A DNA stretch of 64,000 bases. It comes from Bradyrhizobium sp. 138. Its GTDB lineage: Bacteria; Pseudomonadota; Alphaproteobacteria; Rhizobiales; Xanthobacteraceae. Of the stretch, positions 36,115-46,068 are shown in pieces. The stretch covers positions 372,001-436,000 of the forward strand of contig NZ_JADPKT010000007.1 in NCBI RefSeq assembly GCF_023074075.1. Reading direction: 5' to 3'. Below the pieces are notes generated by a model, which made no database searches, had not been told where the DNA came from, and was given only the letters and a program-made list of their open reading frames with translations. How positions within the stretch are numbered: position 1 is the first letter of the stretch; every line of letters begins with the position of its first letter. A program made the translations under genes and the position numbers.

Positions 36115-36267
36115 ATGACCCGCATCGAATATCTCAAGCAACAGGTCGCCCGCGCCGAGCGGCTGGCTAAGGCGATCCTCGACCGGCAGACCGCCGATCG
36201 CCTTCAGGCATTCGCCGCCGAATGCCGCGCTGAATTGTCGGAGCTGACGCTCAAGACCGCCGCGTGA
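36115..36267 (+). CDS. Hypothetical 50-aa helical protein
   Basis: ATG at 36115 with AAGGTG six bases upstream, TGA at 36267. The peptide starts MTRIEYLKQQVARAERLAKA and ends LTLKTAA. It is highly helical and charged, with one Cys. The spacing, ribosome site and codon use support a real short gene. It lies 72 bases after the GST gene. Function unknown. Confidence 0.55.
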   Translation: MTRIEYLKQQVARAERLAKAILDRQTADRLQAFAAECRAELSELTLKTAA

Positions 36268-36295
36268 AGCGTGCTGGCGCTGGATGCGTCAGTTT

Positions 36296-36385
36296 CGTAG
36301 GGCGGATTAGCGACAGCGTAATCCGCCACTTCTCCATCCGGTTACGCATACCTTGGTGGATTACGCTGTCGCTAATCACCCTACG
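36296..36385. repeat. Palindromic repeat, GTAGGGCGGATTA type (copy 2)
   Basis: CGTAGGGCGGATTAGCGACAG at the left is mirrored by CTGTCGCTAATCACCCTACG at the right, with inner GTAATCCGCCA/TGGTGGATTAC arms. It ends 3 bases before the stop codon of the leftward gene at 36388. Confidence 0.85.
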
Positions 36386-36387
36386 CG

Positions 36388-36735
36388 TCACACCAGCTTC
36401 AGCGGAGCATCGGCAACGACGCGCAGGTCGATGCTGCCGATCAACGCCGCACGGCGTGCCTCTGCGGCGCTGATGGCATCGTCCGTCTGCCGTAGCGTAG
36501 AGACGTTCGAGCCGAGCGAGACGATCCCGCCCAGCACCAGTGCAATCGAGCCGAGCGCCGCGGTCTGGCCGAAGCCAAACACACCCAGGATCGTCACCAG
36601 CAGCAACGCGGCCCCGCCACCGATCGCGATCTTGGACGCCAGGATATATTTCCGGCACCGCTCGGCGATCTCGGCGAGCCGCTCGATGCGATCTTCGATG
36701 TCGGAGATTTCGTTTGTGGGATCGTCTTCGGTCAT
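36388..36735 (-). CDS. Hypothetical membrane protein, 115 aa
   Basis: An acidic helical N-terminal part (DIEDRIERLAEIAERCRKYI) that could form a coiled coil, two membrane segments (IAIGGGAALLLVTILGVFGF and LGSIALVLGGIVSLGSN), then a short helical tail. No known family is recognised. Its ribosome site is weak. It is flanked on both sides by palindromic repeats. Confidence 0.6.
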   Translation of the reverse strand: MTEDDPTNEISDIEDRIERLAEIAERCRKYILASKIAIGGGAALLLVTILGVFGFGQTAALGSIALVLGGIVSLGSNVSTLRQTDDAISAAEARRAALIGSIDLRVVADAPLKLV

Positions 36736-36753
36736 GCCAACTAGAGAGAATTA

Positions 36754-36831
36754 GTAGCCCGCATGAGCGGAGCGACATGCGGGACGAGACGAAGAGAAGA
36801 CCCGGATGTCGCTTTCGCTCATCCGGGCTAC
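36754..36831. repeat. Palindromic repeat, GTAGCCCG type
   Basis: GTAGCCCGCATGAGC at the left pairs with GCTCATCCGGGCTAC at the right, and GCGACATGCGGG with CCCGGATGTCGC inside. It ends 6 bases before the pccB stop codon. Confidence 0.8.
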
Positions 36832-36837
36832 GTGCCC

Positions 36838-38370
<1,533 letters not shown>

Positions 38371-38519
38371 TTGCTCCCGCCAGTTCTTAACTAGGACATG
38401 CTTGGCGGGGGTTCTAACACGGCATTTTGCGGCCCGGGAAGCGGCTTTCAGCGCCGCAGGGCTGCCCTGAAGCAGCGTGAAAGCGCAAGGAATTACAAAG
38501 TTTTGCCTGGGAGACGAAG

Positions 38520-38921
38520 ATGGACGACCGAGCTACCGAAACAGGAGCTGCGACGGGCGGCGTCAATACCCTGCTTCGCCTGGAGGGCCTGACCCTGTTC
38601 GCGGGCATGGTGATGCTCTACTGGGCCTGGGACGGCTCCTGGCTGGTGTTTGCCCTGCTGTTCTTCGTCCCCGATCTCAGCTTCCTCGCATACCTCGCCG
38701 ACGCGCGCTCCGGCGCGATGGTCTATAACGCTGCCCACAGCTACATGGCGCCGGTGACGCTGCTGACACTGGGTTTTGGCCTCGCCTCACCGCTCACCCT
38801 GTCCATCGCCTTGATCTGGCTCGCCCATATCGGCATCGACCGGGCGCTGGGCTATGGGCTGAAATATTCGGCCGGGTTCGGCTTCACCCATCTGGGGCGG
38901 ATCGGGCGGAAGGAGGTCTGA
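38520..38921 (+). CDS. DUF4260-family membrane protein
   Basis: A 133-residue inner-membrane protein with about four hydrophobic segments. [49 protein letters not shown] and [14 protein letters not shown] are conserved features of the DUF4260 family. GGGAGA precedes the ATG. No function is known for the family. Confidence 0.8.
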   Translation: MDDRATETGAATGGVNTLLRLEGLTLFAGMVMLYWAWDGSWLVFALLFFVPDLSFLAYLADARSGAMVYNAAHSYMAPVTLLTLGFGLASPLTLSIALIWLAHIGIDRALGYGLKYSAGFGFTHLGRIGRKEV

Positions 38922-39058
38922 CCTCAGATTTGGCGGCGTGGCCGGTTGACCGGATCAGCCGATTCAGGCTTGCTTCCAGGCTCGCGATCAGGCGCCGAAT
39001 GTTGCGTGAACCCAGTCGGTACGGCGGCGGTCATAAGGCCCTGGCTTTGGCATCACAC

Positions 39059-39652
39059 ATGTCCGCGACGGTCGTCCCCCTGCCGCCGAACTCATCGTCC
39101 CAAACCATCGACTTCCTGCGGCGGATGGCCAGCATGGTGTCGGGGCGGAACGGCGAAATGCTGCTGCGTGCCGCAAGCCTGATCGAGCAGCTCGGCCAGC
39201 GGGCGATGTCGGCCGAGCGGCTCTACCACGAGCAGCAGGTCGCGAGCACGCGCAACGCCGAGCTGCGCGAGGCCGCCGAGCTCGCCTCCGACGCCATGGT
39301 CGGCCAGATCGAGGTGCTCCAGGCGCAGCTTGCCGAGGTCACCGCGGCAGCCGCAGCCGAGCGCGCCGCCTTCGATGCCGAGCGCGGCAAGCTGATCGGC
39401 CTGATGCAGAATGCCGAGAGCCATATCGTCAAGCTTACGAGCGAGCTGGACAGCTTGCGCGCCTCCGTCGACAGCCTCAACGAGACCGCCGTCTCGGTGC
39501 CGATTGAGGTGCTGCGGCTGGCGCGGACGCAGTTCGATTATCTCTCGCGCGGCTTTGCCCGCAACGGTGACGTGATCTCGCAGGCGATGAGCGAGATCGG
39601 CGGCTTTGCGATCGACCAGGCGCTGACGGCGAAGCAGACCGACACCGCCTGA
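39059..39652 (+). CDS. Hypothetical coiled-coil protein, 197 aa
   Basis: A soluble, almost fully helical protein with a central coiled coil of about 110 residues (IEVLQAQLAEVTAAAAAERA onward) and a C-terminal helix ending FAIDQALTAKQTDTA. No known family is recognised. The start is uncertain: in-frame ATG codons also exist at 38930 and 38999, but MSATVVPLPPN at 39059 gives the most likely N terminus. It is a lone rightward gene. Confidence 0.6.
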   Translation: MSATVVPLPPNSSSQTIDFLRRMASMVSGRNGEMLLRAASLIEQLGQRAMSAERLYHEQQVASTRNAELREAAELASDAMVGQIEVLQAQLAEVTAAAAAERAAFDAERGKLIGLMQNAESHIVKLTSELDSLRASVDSLNETAVSVPIEVLRLARTQFDYLSRGFARNGDVISQAMSEIGGFAIDQALTAKQTDTA

Positions 39653-39731
39653 GCCGCGCCGTCGGCCTGCGTCAAATTGACAGCACGCGAACCTGTTGTT
39701 CTACTCGATAAAAATCACAGGGGAGGATCCG

Positions 39732-40727
39732 ATGCCGAGGGCATTCCGCATCGCCATGGCGTTCTGCATGACAACGCTGTTCATCGGCGTAGGCGCCAAT
39801 GCACAATCCTTGCCCAAGGAAGTTGCCACCCGCGCCGAGATCTACCCGATCCCCTCGCTGACACTGTCGGACCAGCAATTCCTCAGCGGCGATGCCGCGG
39901 CCGGCAAGCCGGTGACGGTGGCGGGCGAATTGCGCGTCGCGCAAGGGATCGGCAAGCTTCCCGTGGTGGTGCTGATGCACGGCTCCAGCGGCGTCGGCGC
40001 CACCACCGAGGCCTGGGTGCACGCCTTCAACGCCATGGGCATCTCGACCTTCGTGATCGACGGTTTCACCGGCCGCGGGCTGACGATGGTGGGACCGAAC
40101 CAGGCGCTGCTTGGCAGGCTCAATCTGATCGTCGACATCTATCGCTCGTTGGAAATCCTGGCGAGACACCCGCGCGTCGATCCGGACCGCGTCGTGCTGA
40201 TGGGCTTTTCGCGCGGCGGACAGGCGACGCTCTATGCGAGCCTCGAGCGCTTCAACAAGCTCTGGAACAAATCCAGCATCCAGTTCGCCGCCTATATCCC
40301 GTTCTATCCGGACTGCTCGACGACGTATCGAAGCGACAGCGATGTCGTCGCACGGCCGATCCGCATCTTCCACGGCACGCCGGATGACTACAATCCCGTG
40401 AGGAGCTGCAAGGCCTTCGTCGAGCGGCTCCAGGCTGCGGGCCGCGACGTGGTGCTGACGGAATACCCTGATAGCGCGCACGGGTTCGACAGCGGCCTGC
40501 TCGGCGTCAACACCGTGGCCGTATCAGCGAATTCGCAGACCGTGCGCAACTGTCCCATTAGGGAAGGTGACGGCGGCGTGCTGATGAATGGCGAGACCAA
40601 CGCGCCCTTCACCTACAAGGATGCCTGTGTCGAGCTCAATCCGCATGTCGGCGGCAATCCGAAGACCGCTGCCGAAGCGCGCAAGGCGGTGGAGGAGTTT
40701 TTGCAGGTTTTGTTTAGGCTGGGGTGA
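39732..40727 (+). CDS. Exported dienelactone hydrolase-like protein
   Basis: A 331-residue protein with a signal peptide (MPRAFRIAMAFCMTTLFIGV to about residue 24) and a hydrolase fold: VVVLMHGSSGVG, nucleophile LMGFSRGGQA, an Asp in GTPDDYNP and catalytic His in DSAHGFDS. A FYPDCSTTYRSD segment holds a Cys. GGGGAGG precedes the ATG at 39732. It resembles the dienelactone hydrolase family, but the substrate is unknown. Confidence 0.85.
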   Translation: MPRAFRIAMAFCMTTLFIGVGANAQSLPKEVATRAEIYPIPSLTLSDQQFLSGDAAAGKPVTVAGELRVAQGIGKLPVVVLMHGSSGVGATTEAWVHAFNAMGISTFVIDGFTGRGLTMVGPNQALLGRLNLIVDIYRSLEILARHPRVDPDRVVLMGFSRGGQATLYASLERFNKLWNKSSIQFAAYIPFYPDCSTTYRSDSDVVARPIRIFHGTPDDYNPVRSCKAFVERLQAAGRDVVLTEYPDSAHGFDSGLLGVNTVAVSANSQTVRNCPIREGDGGVLMNGETNAPFTYKDACVELNPHVGGNPKTAAEARKAVEEFLQVLFRLG

Positions 40728-40750
40728 GTGTGCCTAACCCGCACGCGATA

Positions 40751-40848
40751 CCGTAGGGTGGGCAAAGCGAAGCGTGCCCACGCATTTTTCGCGATCGAGA
40801 GAGATGGTGGGCACGGCGCGCGAAGGGCGCGCCTTTGCCCACCCTACG
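40751..40848. repeat. Palindromic repeat, CGTAGGGTGGGCAAAG type (copy 2)
   Basis: CGTAGGGTGGGCAAAGCG at the left pairs with CGCCTTTGCCCACCCTACGG at the right, with inner CGTGCCCAC/GTGGGCACG arms. It lies just after the hydrolase gene and only 50 bases from another repeat. Confidence 0.85.
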
Positions 40849-40898
40849 GCGGCTCACCATGAGATGCACATGGGGCCCTGTGTTGCCGCCACATACTC

Positions 40899-40978
40899 CG
40901 TCATTGCGAGCACAGCGAAGCAATCCAGACCGCCTCAACGGAAAGACTCTGGATTGCTTCGCTACGCTCGCAATGACG
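40899..40978. repeat. Palindromic repeat, CGTCATTGCGAG type (copy 4)
   Basis: The cleanest copy: CGTCATTGCGAGC/GCTCGCAATGACG outer arms and GCGAAGCAATCCAGA/TCTGGATTGCTTCGC inner arms. It ends 26 bases before the stop codon of the beta-lactamase gene. Confidence 0.88.
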
Positions 40979-41003
40979 TTGAGAGAGGCGCCCGCGCATA
41001 GCG

Positions 41004-41822
41004 CTAGATCGCGCCGATCTCGGCAAGGCAGGCCTGCGTCAGCGGCATGCGCTCGCTGATGAGACGGGTCTCCTTGCAATCCATGTTGAGCGCGAACACG
41101 GTATGTGCCTCGCCCTTTTCGGCCCAGCCGACCATCCAGCCGAGCGAGGGCTCGCCGCGCTCGGCACCGAGCAGGCCGGACTTGGCGCGGATGACGCTGT
41201 CGCCCACCTTGGTCACCGGCAGGATGTCGGCAACGAAATCCTGGCTGCGCTTGCTGACCGGCAGAGCACGGCGGCGCAGCCGGTCGACGAAATCGATCTG
41301 CTCGACCGGATCGATGCGCAAGGCCCCGGTGAGCCAGAACTGGTCGATGCCGCCGCCGATATCGCGATTGCCGTAGTCGAACTCGTCGACATACTTTTGC
41401 ATCCGTTCCTGTCCGATGCGGCGCGCGATCTCCTGATAGACCGGCACCGCACTCACCGCGATCGCACTGCGCAGCGTGTGATCCTTGTTCCAGGCCTCGA
41501 TCTGCCGTTTCACACCGTCCCACGGAAAGACGTCCTTGTCGGGATCGGTGACCACGCCGGTCTCGAGCGCAATCAGCGAGTTCGCAATCTTGAAGGTCGA
41601 GGCCGGCAGCTTCCCCTCGCCCGAGCGCTCCTTGTCGCTGGCGACGATCAGATAGTCCTCGACCTTGTAGCCGACGAAGGTGCCTGATGTGCCGAGGTCG
41701 GTGAAGCGCTTGGCAAGGCTCTCGCGGATCTCATTGCGCGGCGGCGCGACGTGAGCGAACGCGCGTGACGGCAGTGTAGCGGCTGCGGCGAGCAGGCCGA
41801 GGGTGGAACGGCGGGTGAGCAA
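41004..41822 (-). CDS. Class D (OXA-type) beta-lactamase
   Basis: A 272-residue serine beta-lactamase with a Tat-like signal (LTRRSTLGLL). All class D marks are present: STFK with the nucleophile Ser at residues 75-78, the SAV box at 124-126, YGN at 150-152 and KSG at 214-216, plus the late Trp pair GWMVGW. It should open penicillin-type rings in the periplasm; real spectrum is unknown. It is a chromosomal single gene without mobile-element signs, so probably intrinsic. Confidence 0.92.
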   Translation of the reverse strand: MLTRRSTLGLLAAAATLPSRAFAHVAPPRNEIRESLAKRFTDLGTSGTFVGYKVEDYLIVASDKERSGEGKLPASTFKIANSLIALETGVVTDPDKDVFPWDGVKRQIEAWNKDHTLRSAIAVSAVPVYQEIARRIGQERMQKYVDEFDYGNRDIGGGIDQFWLTGALRIDPVEQIDFVDRLRRRALPVSKRSQDFVADILPVTKVGDSVIRAKSGLLGAERGEPSLGWMVGWAEKGEAHTVFALNMDCKETRLISERMPLTQACLAEIGAI

Positions 41823-41900
41823 GGGCGGTTTCCGTTGAGCGATGAAGGTGACGGCTACAATGCCGCCGATATCTGGTCAAACGATGACGGGTTACGTCTT

Positions 41901-41949
41901 GAGCATGATCTGTTCGGAAAACCGCTGCACACTTTTCCGGATCATGCTC
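41901..41949. repeat. Palindromic repeat, GCATGATC type (copy 1)
   Basis: GAGCATGATC (41901-41910) is mirrored by GATCATGCTC (41940-41949), with inner CGGAAAA/TTTTCCG arms. This closely resembles a palindrome common in Hyphomicrobiales genomes. It ends 1 base before the stop codon of the FlhB-like gene. Confidence 0.8.
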
Positions 41950-41950
41950 T

Positions 41951-42214
41951 CTACCGCCCTCGGCCCGACAGCCGCAGCACGAACACCAGCACCTCGGCGA
42001 CCGCCTTGTAGAGATCTGGCGGGATCTCCTCGCCGAGCTCGACCTTGGACAGCGCGCCGGCCAAGACCTCGTTTTCCTCGATCGGGATGTCGTGGGCCTT
42101 GGCGATCTCGACGATCTTTTCGCCGATCGTGCCCTTGCCCTTGGCGACGACGACCGGCGCGCCAGAGCCCTTCTCGTAATGCAGCGCGATCGCAAGCTTG
42201 GAGGGGTCGCTCAT
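41951..42214 (-). CDS. Small FlhB C-terminal-domain-like protein
   Basis: An 87-residue protein equal to the cytosolic switch domain of FlhB/YscU ([21 protein letters not shown], then [34 protein letters not shown]), without the membrane part. The autocleavage motif NPTH is absent. Such free-standing FlhB-like proteins often sit beside FliK in alphaproteobacteria. Its ATG overlaps the FliK stop (ATGA), so the two are coupled. A role in switching flagellar export from hook to filament is inferred from the family. Confidence 0.87.
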   Translation of the reverse strand: MSDPSKLAIALHYEKGSGAPVVVAKGKGTIGEKIVEIAKAHDIPIEENEVLAGALSKVELGEEIPPDLYKAVAEVLVFVLRLSGRGR

Positions 42215-43863
42215 GTGGCGCGGTCCAGAAAGTGGCCGGCGCGGGCCGGTGCCGGTTGTGGTGGCGTGCCCTCGCGAACCACGATGTCGCCGGGCTTGAG
42301 CTCGGCCCTCATCAGGGCCTGATTGAGCTCACCGATTCCGGCGCGGAGCTGCTGCGCGGTCGCCGACCGCTCCGCCCACATCCGCACGAACGTCTTGTCC
42401 CCGTTCAGTGTGATCAGCGCATGCACTGGACCGGCCGGCTCGACATTGAGCGAGAAGCGCGCGCGCCAGGCTTGCCTGGCGGGGTCGGCGGATTCGCCAG
42501 CACCGTCGCGCGAGATCTCGAATTGCGCCATCGCGGTGCCTTGCGGCGTTGCAAAGGGAATTTCGAAATTCCACTGCGGCACGGCCGGATCAACGCGGTG
42601 ACCGCTGGCGTCAGTGCGATCGGGAAGCGAAGCGACCTGAAGCAGGGTCTGCCGTGCGATCGCGGCATCGGTCTCGTGGAGCAGGCGATGCACGGTCGCG
42701 GAGAGCGGCGTGTCCGGCACGAGCGATGGCGAGGCAATGGATTGCGCAGATGGCAGCGCGCCACGGAACGGCGGCGGTGTCGCGCGCGCAGCTGCCTCGA
42801 AGAGATGTCCGTCGGGCACGGCTCTGTTGGAGCCAGGCACGTTGCCGGTCAGGCGCGGCAGGTTTTGCGTGACCTCCTGCAGCAGGCTCGCGGCAAGGCC
42901 GGCGGACATGAGCCGCGGTATTGCCGTTTGCGGTGCGTCGGCCGTCATGTCGGCCAGAACGGCGGCCGCGAGATTGGGACTGCGCGGCATTTGCGGCTGT
43001 TGGGCGATTTCAGATGCAGTCGACGGCGATGCGGGCTGCGCGGCCTCCCCTGCTGCCTGAGCGGACACAGCGGCGACCTGCAGTGTCCCCGTGGTGCTGG
43101 CCGGAAGCGCGGCGCCTTGCGCCTGCGGCACGGCGGATTCGAGCGTGGCCAAGGTCTGGCGCAGCACCAGCAATGCCGCCTTCAGGTCGGGCATCGTGCC
43201 GGAGGGCGGCCTCGCACCCGCGGCCAGCGAGGCCTCGAGAAACAAGCCGGATTTCTGGAAGGCGGACTCGAGATCGGCGCCATCGAGCCCGGAATTGAGC
43301 GGCGTCTGCTGCGCCAATACGTCCAGCACCGCCTGCTTCAAGCCCGCGGGCAGATTGCTGCCGGTGACGACGGACGCCAGATTGGCGAATAGCGGCGCCT
43401 GGCTGCCCTGCTTCGTCGCGGCCTCGGCCGAGGCCAATGCGACTGCAATCTGTTCGGTCGGCGTCAGAGCAGTGCGTGCCGCATTGACCGACGGTGCAAG
43501 CGGCGGGCTCTCCACCAGCGAAGCCGCACGCGGCGTCAGCGTGATCTGATCGGCGGCCGCCTCGCCTGCTCCGCCCAACACGGCGAGGCGGATGGTGCCC
43601 TCGTTCTGCGATACCGCCAGCTGGAGATTCTGCCCGGGCGTCAGCGAGACCTCCGACATCACGTCCATCGAGAGGTTGGCGATCGCAATCCGCACCAGAT
43701 TGTCGGCGAGCACGCTCACCACCCTGGCATCGACGACGCTGCCGGCCTGAAGCACGAGGTCAGGCGTCGCCGCATCAGCCACAGGGCTGGCGGAACTGAC
43801 GGGAACGATGGATGTGACCGGCGTCGGCATCTCAGGGGCCCAAGGGAGCACGGGAGGGGCCAC
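42211..43863 (-). CDS. fliK: Flagellar hook-length control protein FliK
   Basis: A 550-residue protein with an extended Ala/Pro/Gln-rich N-terminal part and a C-terminal domain typical of FliK ([59 protein letters not shown]). FliK measures hook length and triggers the FlhB switch. The adjacent FlhB-like protein supports this assignment. No other flagellar gene lies in the window. The long disordered region is normal for the family. Confidence 0.85.
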   Translation of the reverse strand: MAPPVLPWAPEMPTPVTSIVPVSSASPVADAATPDLVLQAGSVVDARVVSVLADNLVRIAIANLSMDVMSEVSLTPGQNLQLAVSQNEGTIRLAVLGGAGEAAADQITLTPRAASLVESPPLAPSVNAARTALTPTEQIAVALASAEAATKQGSQAPLFANLASVVTGSNLPAGLKQAVLDVLAQQTPLNSGLDGADLESAFQKSGLFLEASLAAGARPPSGTMPDLKAALLVLRQTLATLESAVPQAQGAALPASTTGTLQVAAVSAQAAGEAAQPASPSTASEIAQQPQMPRSPNLAAAVLADMTADAPQTAIPRLMSAGLAASLLQEVTQNLPRLTGNVPGSNRAVPDGHLFEAAARATPPPFRGALPSAQSIASPSLVPDTPLSATVHRLLHETDAAIARQTLLQVASLPDRTDASGHRVDPAVPQWNFEIPFATPQGTAMAQFEISRDGAGESADPARQAWRARFSLNVEPAGPVHALITLNGDKTFVRMWAERSATAQQLRAGIGELNQALMRAELKPGDIVVREGTPPQPAPARAGHFLDRAT

Positions 43864-43890
43864 CCTAACGCCGCCGTCGTAAACCTCTCG

Positions 43891-44685
43891 TTAAGGACCT
43901 TTGGCCGCGGGTGCGTTCACGGCCGCTAAAACCGCCACGGCAGCCTCGAAATCCCTGAAACGGGTGGCTCGACGGCTAGCTGCCTCCTCGTCCACGCCCC
44001 ATTGATCGGCGTTCCAGTCCTCATCGACATGAGCGGCGACCCAGACTTGGCCGGAATCCCGCGCGCCATGCGCCAGCGCCAGCGCCAGCAGCGCCGAGCC
44101 GGTCAAGGTCGTGACCATGTGGAGCGCTGCGATCGACCAGGCATCCCCGGGCAGCGCGGCGCGCGCGGCCTTCAGCGCCTCGTCCGGCTGCTTCACGTGC
44201 ATGACGCCCTCGGACAGGATGAAATGCGCCCCCAGCGCCTCCGCCGCCCAGAACACGACAGGGTCCCAATGCGCGGCCTCGCGGGCGACCAGCCCCTCGG
44301 GATGGCCGGCGCGATAGAACAGCAGATCGGACTCGAAGTATTTTGCGAGATCGTCGCTGACGAGCTCGACGCGGTCGACGACGCCCTCCACGACGCTGTT
44401 GGCGATCCGCGTCAGCGGCATGGTCACGGGATCGATCGTCTCGCCCTGGGCTGACCATTCCGCAGCCACGGCATCGGCGAGCGTCCGCGCTGGGATCACC
44501 ACCTGGCGGCCGGAGGGCGTGCGGATCGGCCTGCCGTCGAGGGTGATGGCGAAGCCGCCTTCGGCTTCAGTGACGCCGGCCTCCTTGTAGAAGCGCTTGC
44601 GCTGCGGCGGACGCGCCGACGCGCGCGCCGATTCCCGGGGATCCGGCGGGGCTTGCCCCGCGGCTTCTTCGAACAATTCACGCAT
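43891..44685 (-). CDS. ATP12-family chaperone
   Basis: A 264-residue protein of the ATP12 family, needed in mitochondria for assembly of the F1-ATPase alpha subunit; alphaproteobacterial homologues are assumed to act likewise. Family segments: KRFYKEAGVTEAEGGFAITL, IANSVVEGVVDRVELVSDDL, SDLLFYRAGHPEGLVAREA and the catalytic-looking VWVAAHVDEDWNADQWG. It is the last gene of the HtrA-RarA-RluA-ATP12 leftward set. Confidence 0.9.
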   Translation of the reverse strand: MRELFEEAAGQAPPDPRESARASARPPQRKRFYKEAGVTEAEGGFAITLDGRPIRTPSGRQVVIPARTLADAVAAEWSAQGETIDPVTMPLTRIANSVVEGVVDRVELVSDDLAKYFESDLLFYRAGHPEGLVAREAAHWDPVVFWAAEALGAHFILSEGVMHVKQPDEALKAARAALPGDAWSIAALHMVTTLTGSALLALALAHGARDSGQVWVAAHVDEDWNADQWGVDEEAASRRATRFRDFEAAVAVLAAVNAPAAKGP

Positions 44686-44813
44686 ATCGATTTAAGTCCC
44701 TGACGCTGAAGGTCGGGCTTCTAAGATAAGTCCGGCGGCCGATAAAGCGAGCGGCGGGCATGAGGGAACTTGCGGGCCCTGGTCGCCGGCCCAAGGCTGG
44801 CCGCGGCGAGCCC

Positions 44814-46016
44814 CTACTCCTCTGGCGCGTTCTCGATCGGATCGAACCGGCTCCCATCGAGCCCAAGCAGATTCCACGACTGCTGCATGTGGGCCGGCAG
44901 TGGCGCGGTGGCGTCGATCACGCCGCCGCGCGGATGCGGAATGACGATGCGGCGTGCCAGCAGATGCAGCCGGTTTTGCAGGCCGCCCGGCAGTTGCCAA
45001 TTCTCAATGTTGAAGTACTTGGGATCGCCGACGATGGGATGGCCGATATGGGCCATGTGGGCGCGCAGCTGATGGGTGCGGCCCGTCACCGGCTTCAGCG
45101 AGACCCAGGTCAGCTTGTTGCCGGCGGTTTCGACCACCGCATAATAGGTCACCGCGTGGCTAGCGCCCTCGTCGCCATGCTGGGCGACGCGCATGATGGT
45201 ATCGTCCTCGCTCTCCTCCTTGGCGAGGAAGGTCGAGATGCGGCCCTGCTTCGGCTTCGGCAGGCCCGGCACCAGCGCCCAATAGACTTTTCGCGCCGAC
45301 CGCGAGCGGAAGGCGCCGGTCAGATGCGAGGCGGCAAAGCGCGTTTTGGCGATCAGGAGGCAACCCGACGTCTCGCGATCGATGCGGTGCACGAGGCGCG
45401 GCTTCTGACCCTTGGCATCGCGCATCACCTCGAGCATCTGGTCGATGTGCCGCGTCATGCCGGAGCCGCCCTGCACGGCAAGGCCCGCCGGCTTGTTCAG
45501 CACGAGGACGTCGTCATCCTCAAAGATCGTCATTTCCTTCAGCGCGGCGAGCGTCTTTTGCGCGGCTTCCGACAGCGGACCGCCCGTCTTCGGCGTATCG
45601 AGCTTCAGCGGCGGAATGCGGACGCTCTGGCCCTCCTCCAGGCGGTCCTTGCTGTCGACGCGCTTGCCGTCGACGCGCAGCTCGCCTTTGCGGACGACGC
45701 GCTGGATGTGGGAGAACGACAGGCCGGGAAAACGCGCTTCGAGGAAGCGATCGACGCGCATGTTGTTCTCGTCGGCCGTCACCTTGACGGTCTGCACCTT
45801 GGTCGGCAGCAGTGCCTCGACGGGTTTTTCGGGCGCTGGTCTTTCCTGCGTGACTTTCGGCGGACGCCGCTCGGCGCGCTCGCCCGTAAAGCGCGGTGGC
45901 TTGCCGCCCGGACGTGGCCCGGCCTTCTTTGCGCTGCGCGCCTTGGACGGGCGCGATTCTTTGCGCTCATCGCGTGAACGGGGCTTTGGATCGGTTCTTT
46001 TGATACGGCGGCTCAT
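44814..46016 (-). CDS. RluA-family 23S rRNA pseudouridine synthase
   Basis: A 400-residue protein: basic disordered N terminus of about 85 residues (many Arg, Lys and Pro), S4 RNA-binding domain (MRVDRFLEARFPGLSFSHIQ), then the RluA catalytic domain with LVHRIDRETSGCLL, whose Asp is the nucleophile. Related enzymes (RluC/RluD) modify 23S rRNA uridines. The specific sites are not predicted. It ends before the ATP12 gene and follows rarA by 52 bases. Confidence 0.88.
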   Translation of the reverse strand: MSRRIKRTDPKPRSRDERKESRPSKARSAKKAGPRPGGKPPRFTGERAERRPPKVTQERPAPEKPVEALLPTKVQTVKVTADENNMRVDRFLEARFPGLSFSHIQRVVRKGELRVDGKRVDSKDRLEEGQSVRIPPLKLDTPKTGGPLSEAAQKTLAALKEMTIFEDDDVLVLNKPAGLAVQGGSGMTRHIDQMLEVMRDAKGQKPRLVHRIDRETSGCLLIAKTRFAASHLTGAFRSRSARKVYWALVPGLPKPKQGRISTFLAKEESEDDTIMRVAQHGDEGASHAVTYYAVVETAGNKLTWVSLKPVTGRTHQLRAHMAHIGHPIVGDPKYFNIENWQLPGGLQNRLHLLARRIVIPHPRGGVIDATAPLPAHMQQSWNLLGLDGSRFDPIENAPEE

Positions 46017-46068
46017 GGCTGCCTGCGTACCCTAAAAGCCGGCTGCCGTCACGGCGAAATGGCCACCT

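Noticed and set aside
41951..42214. Type III secretion export-switch protein of a virulence-type system
   Set aside because: Only the small cytosolic domain is encoded, coupled to FliK, with no secretion apparatus genes nearby; a flagellar role fits better.
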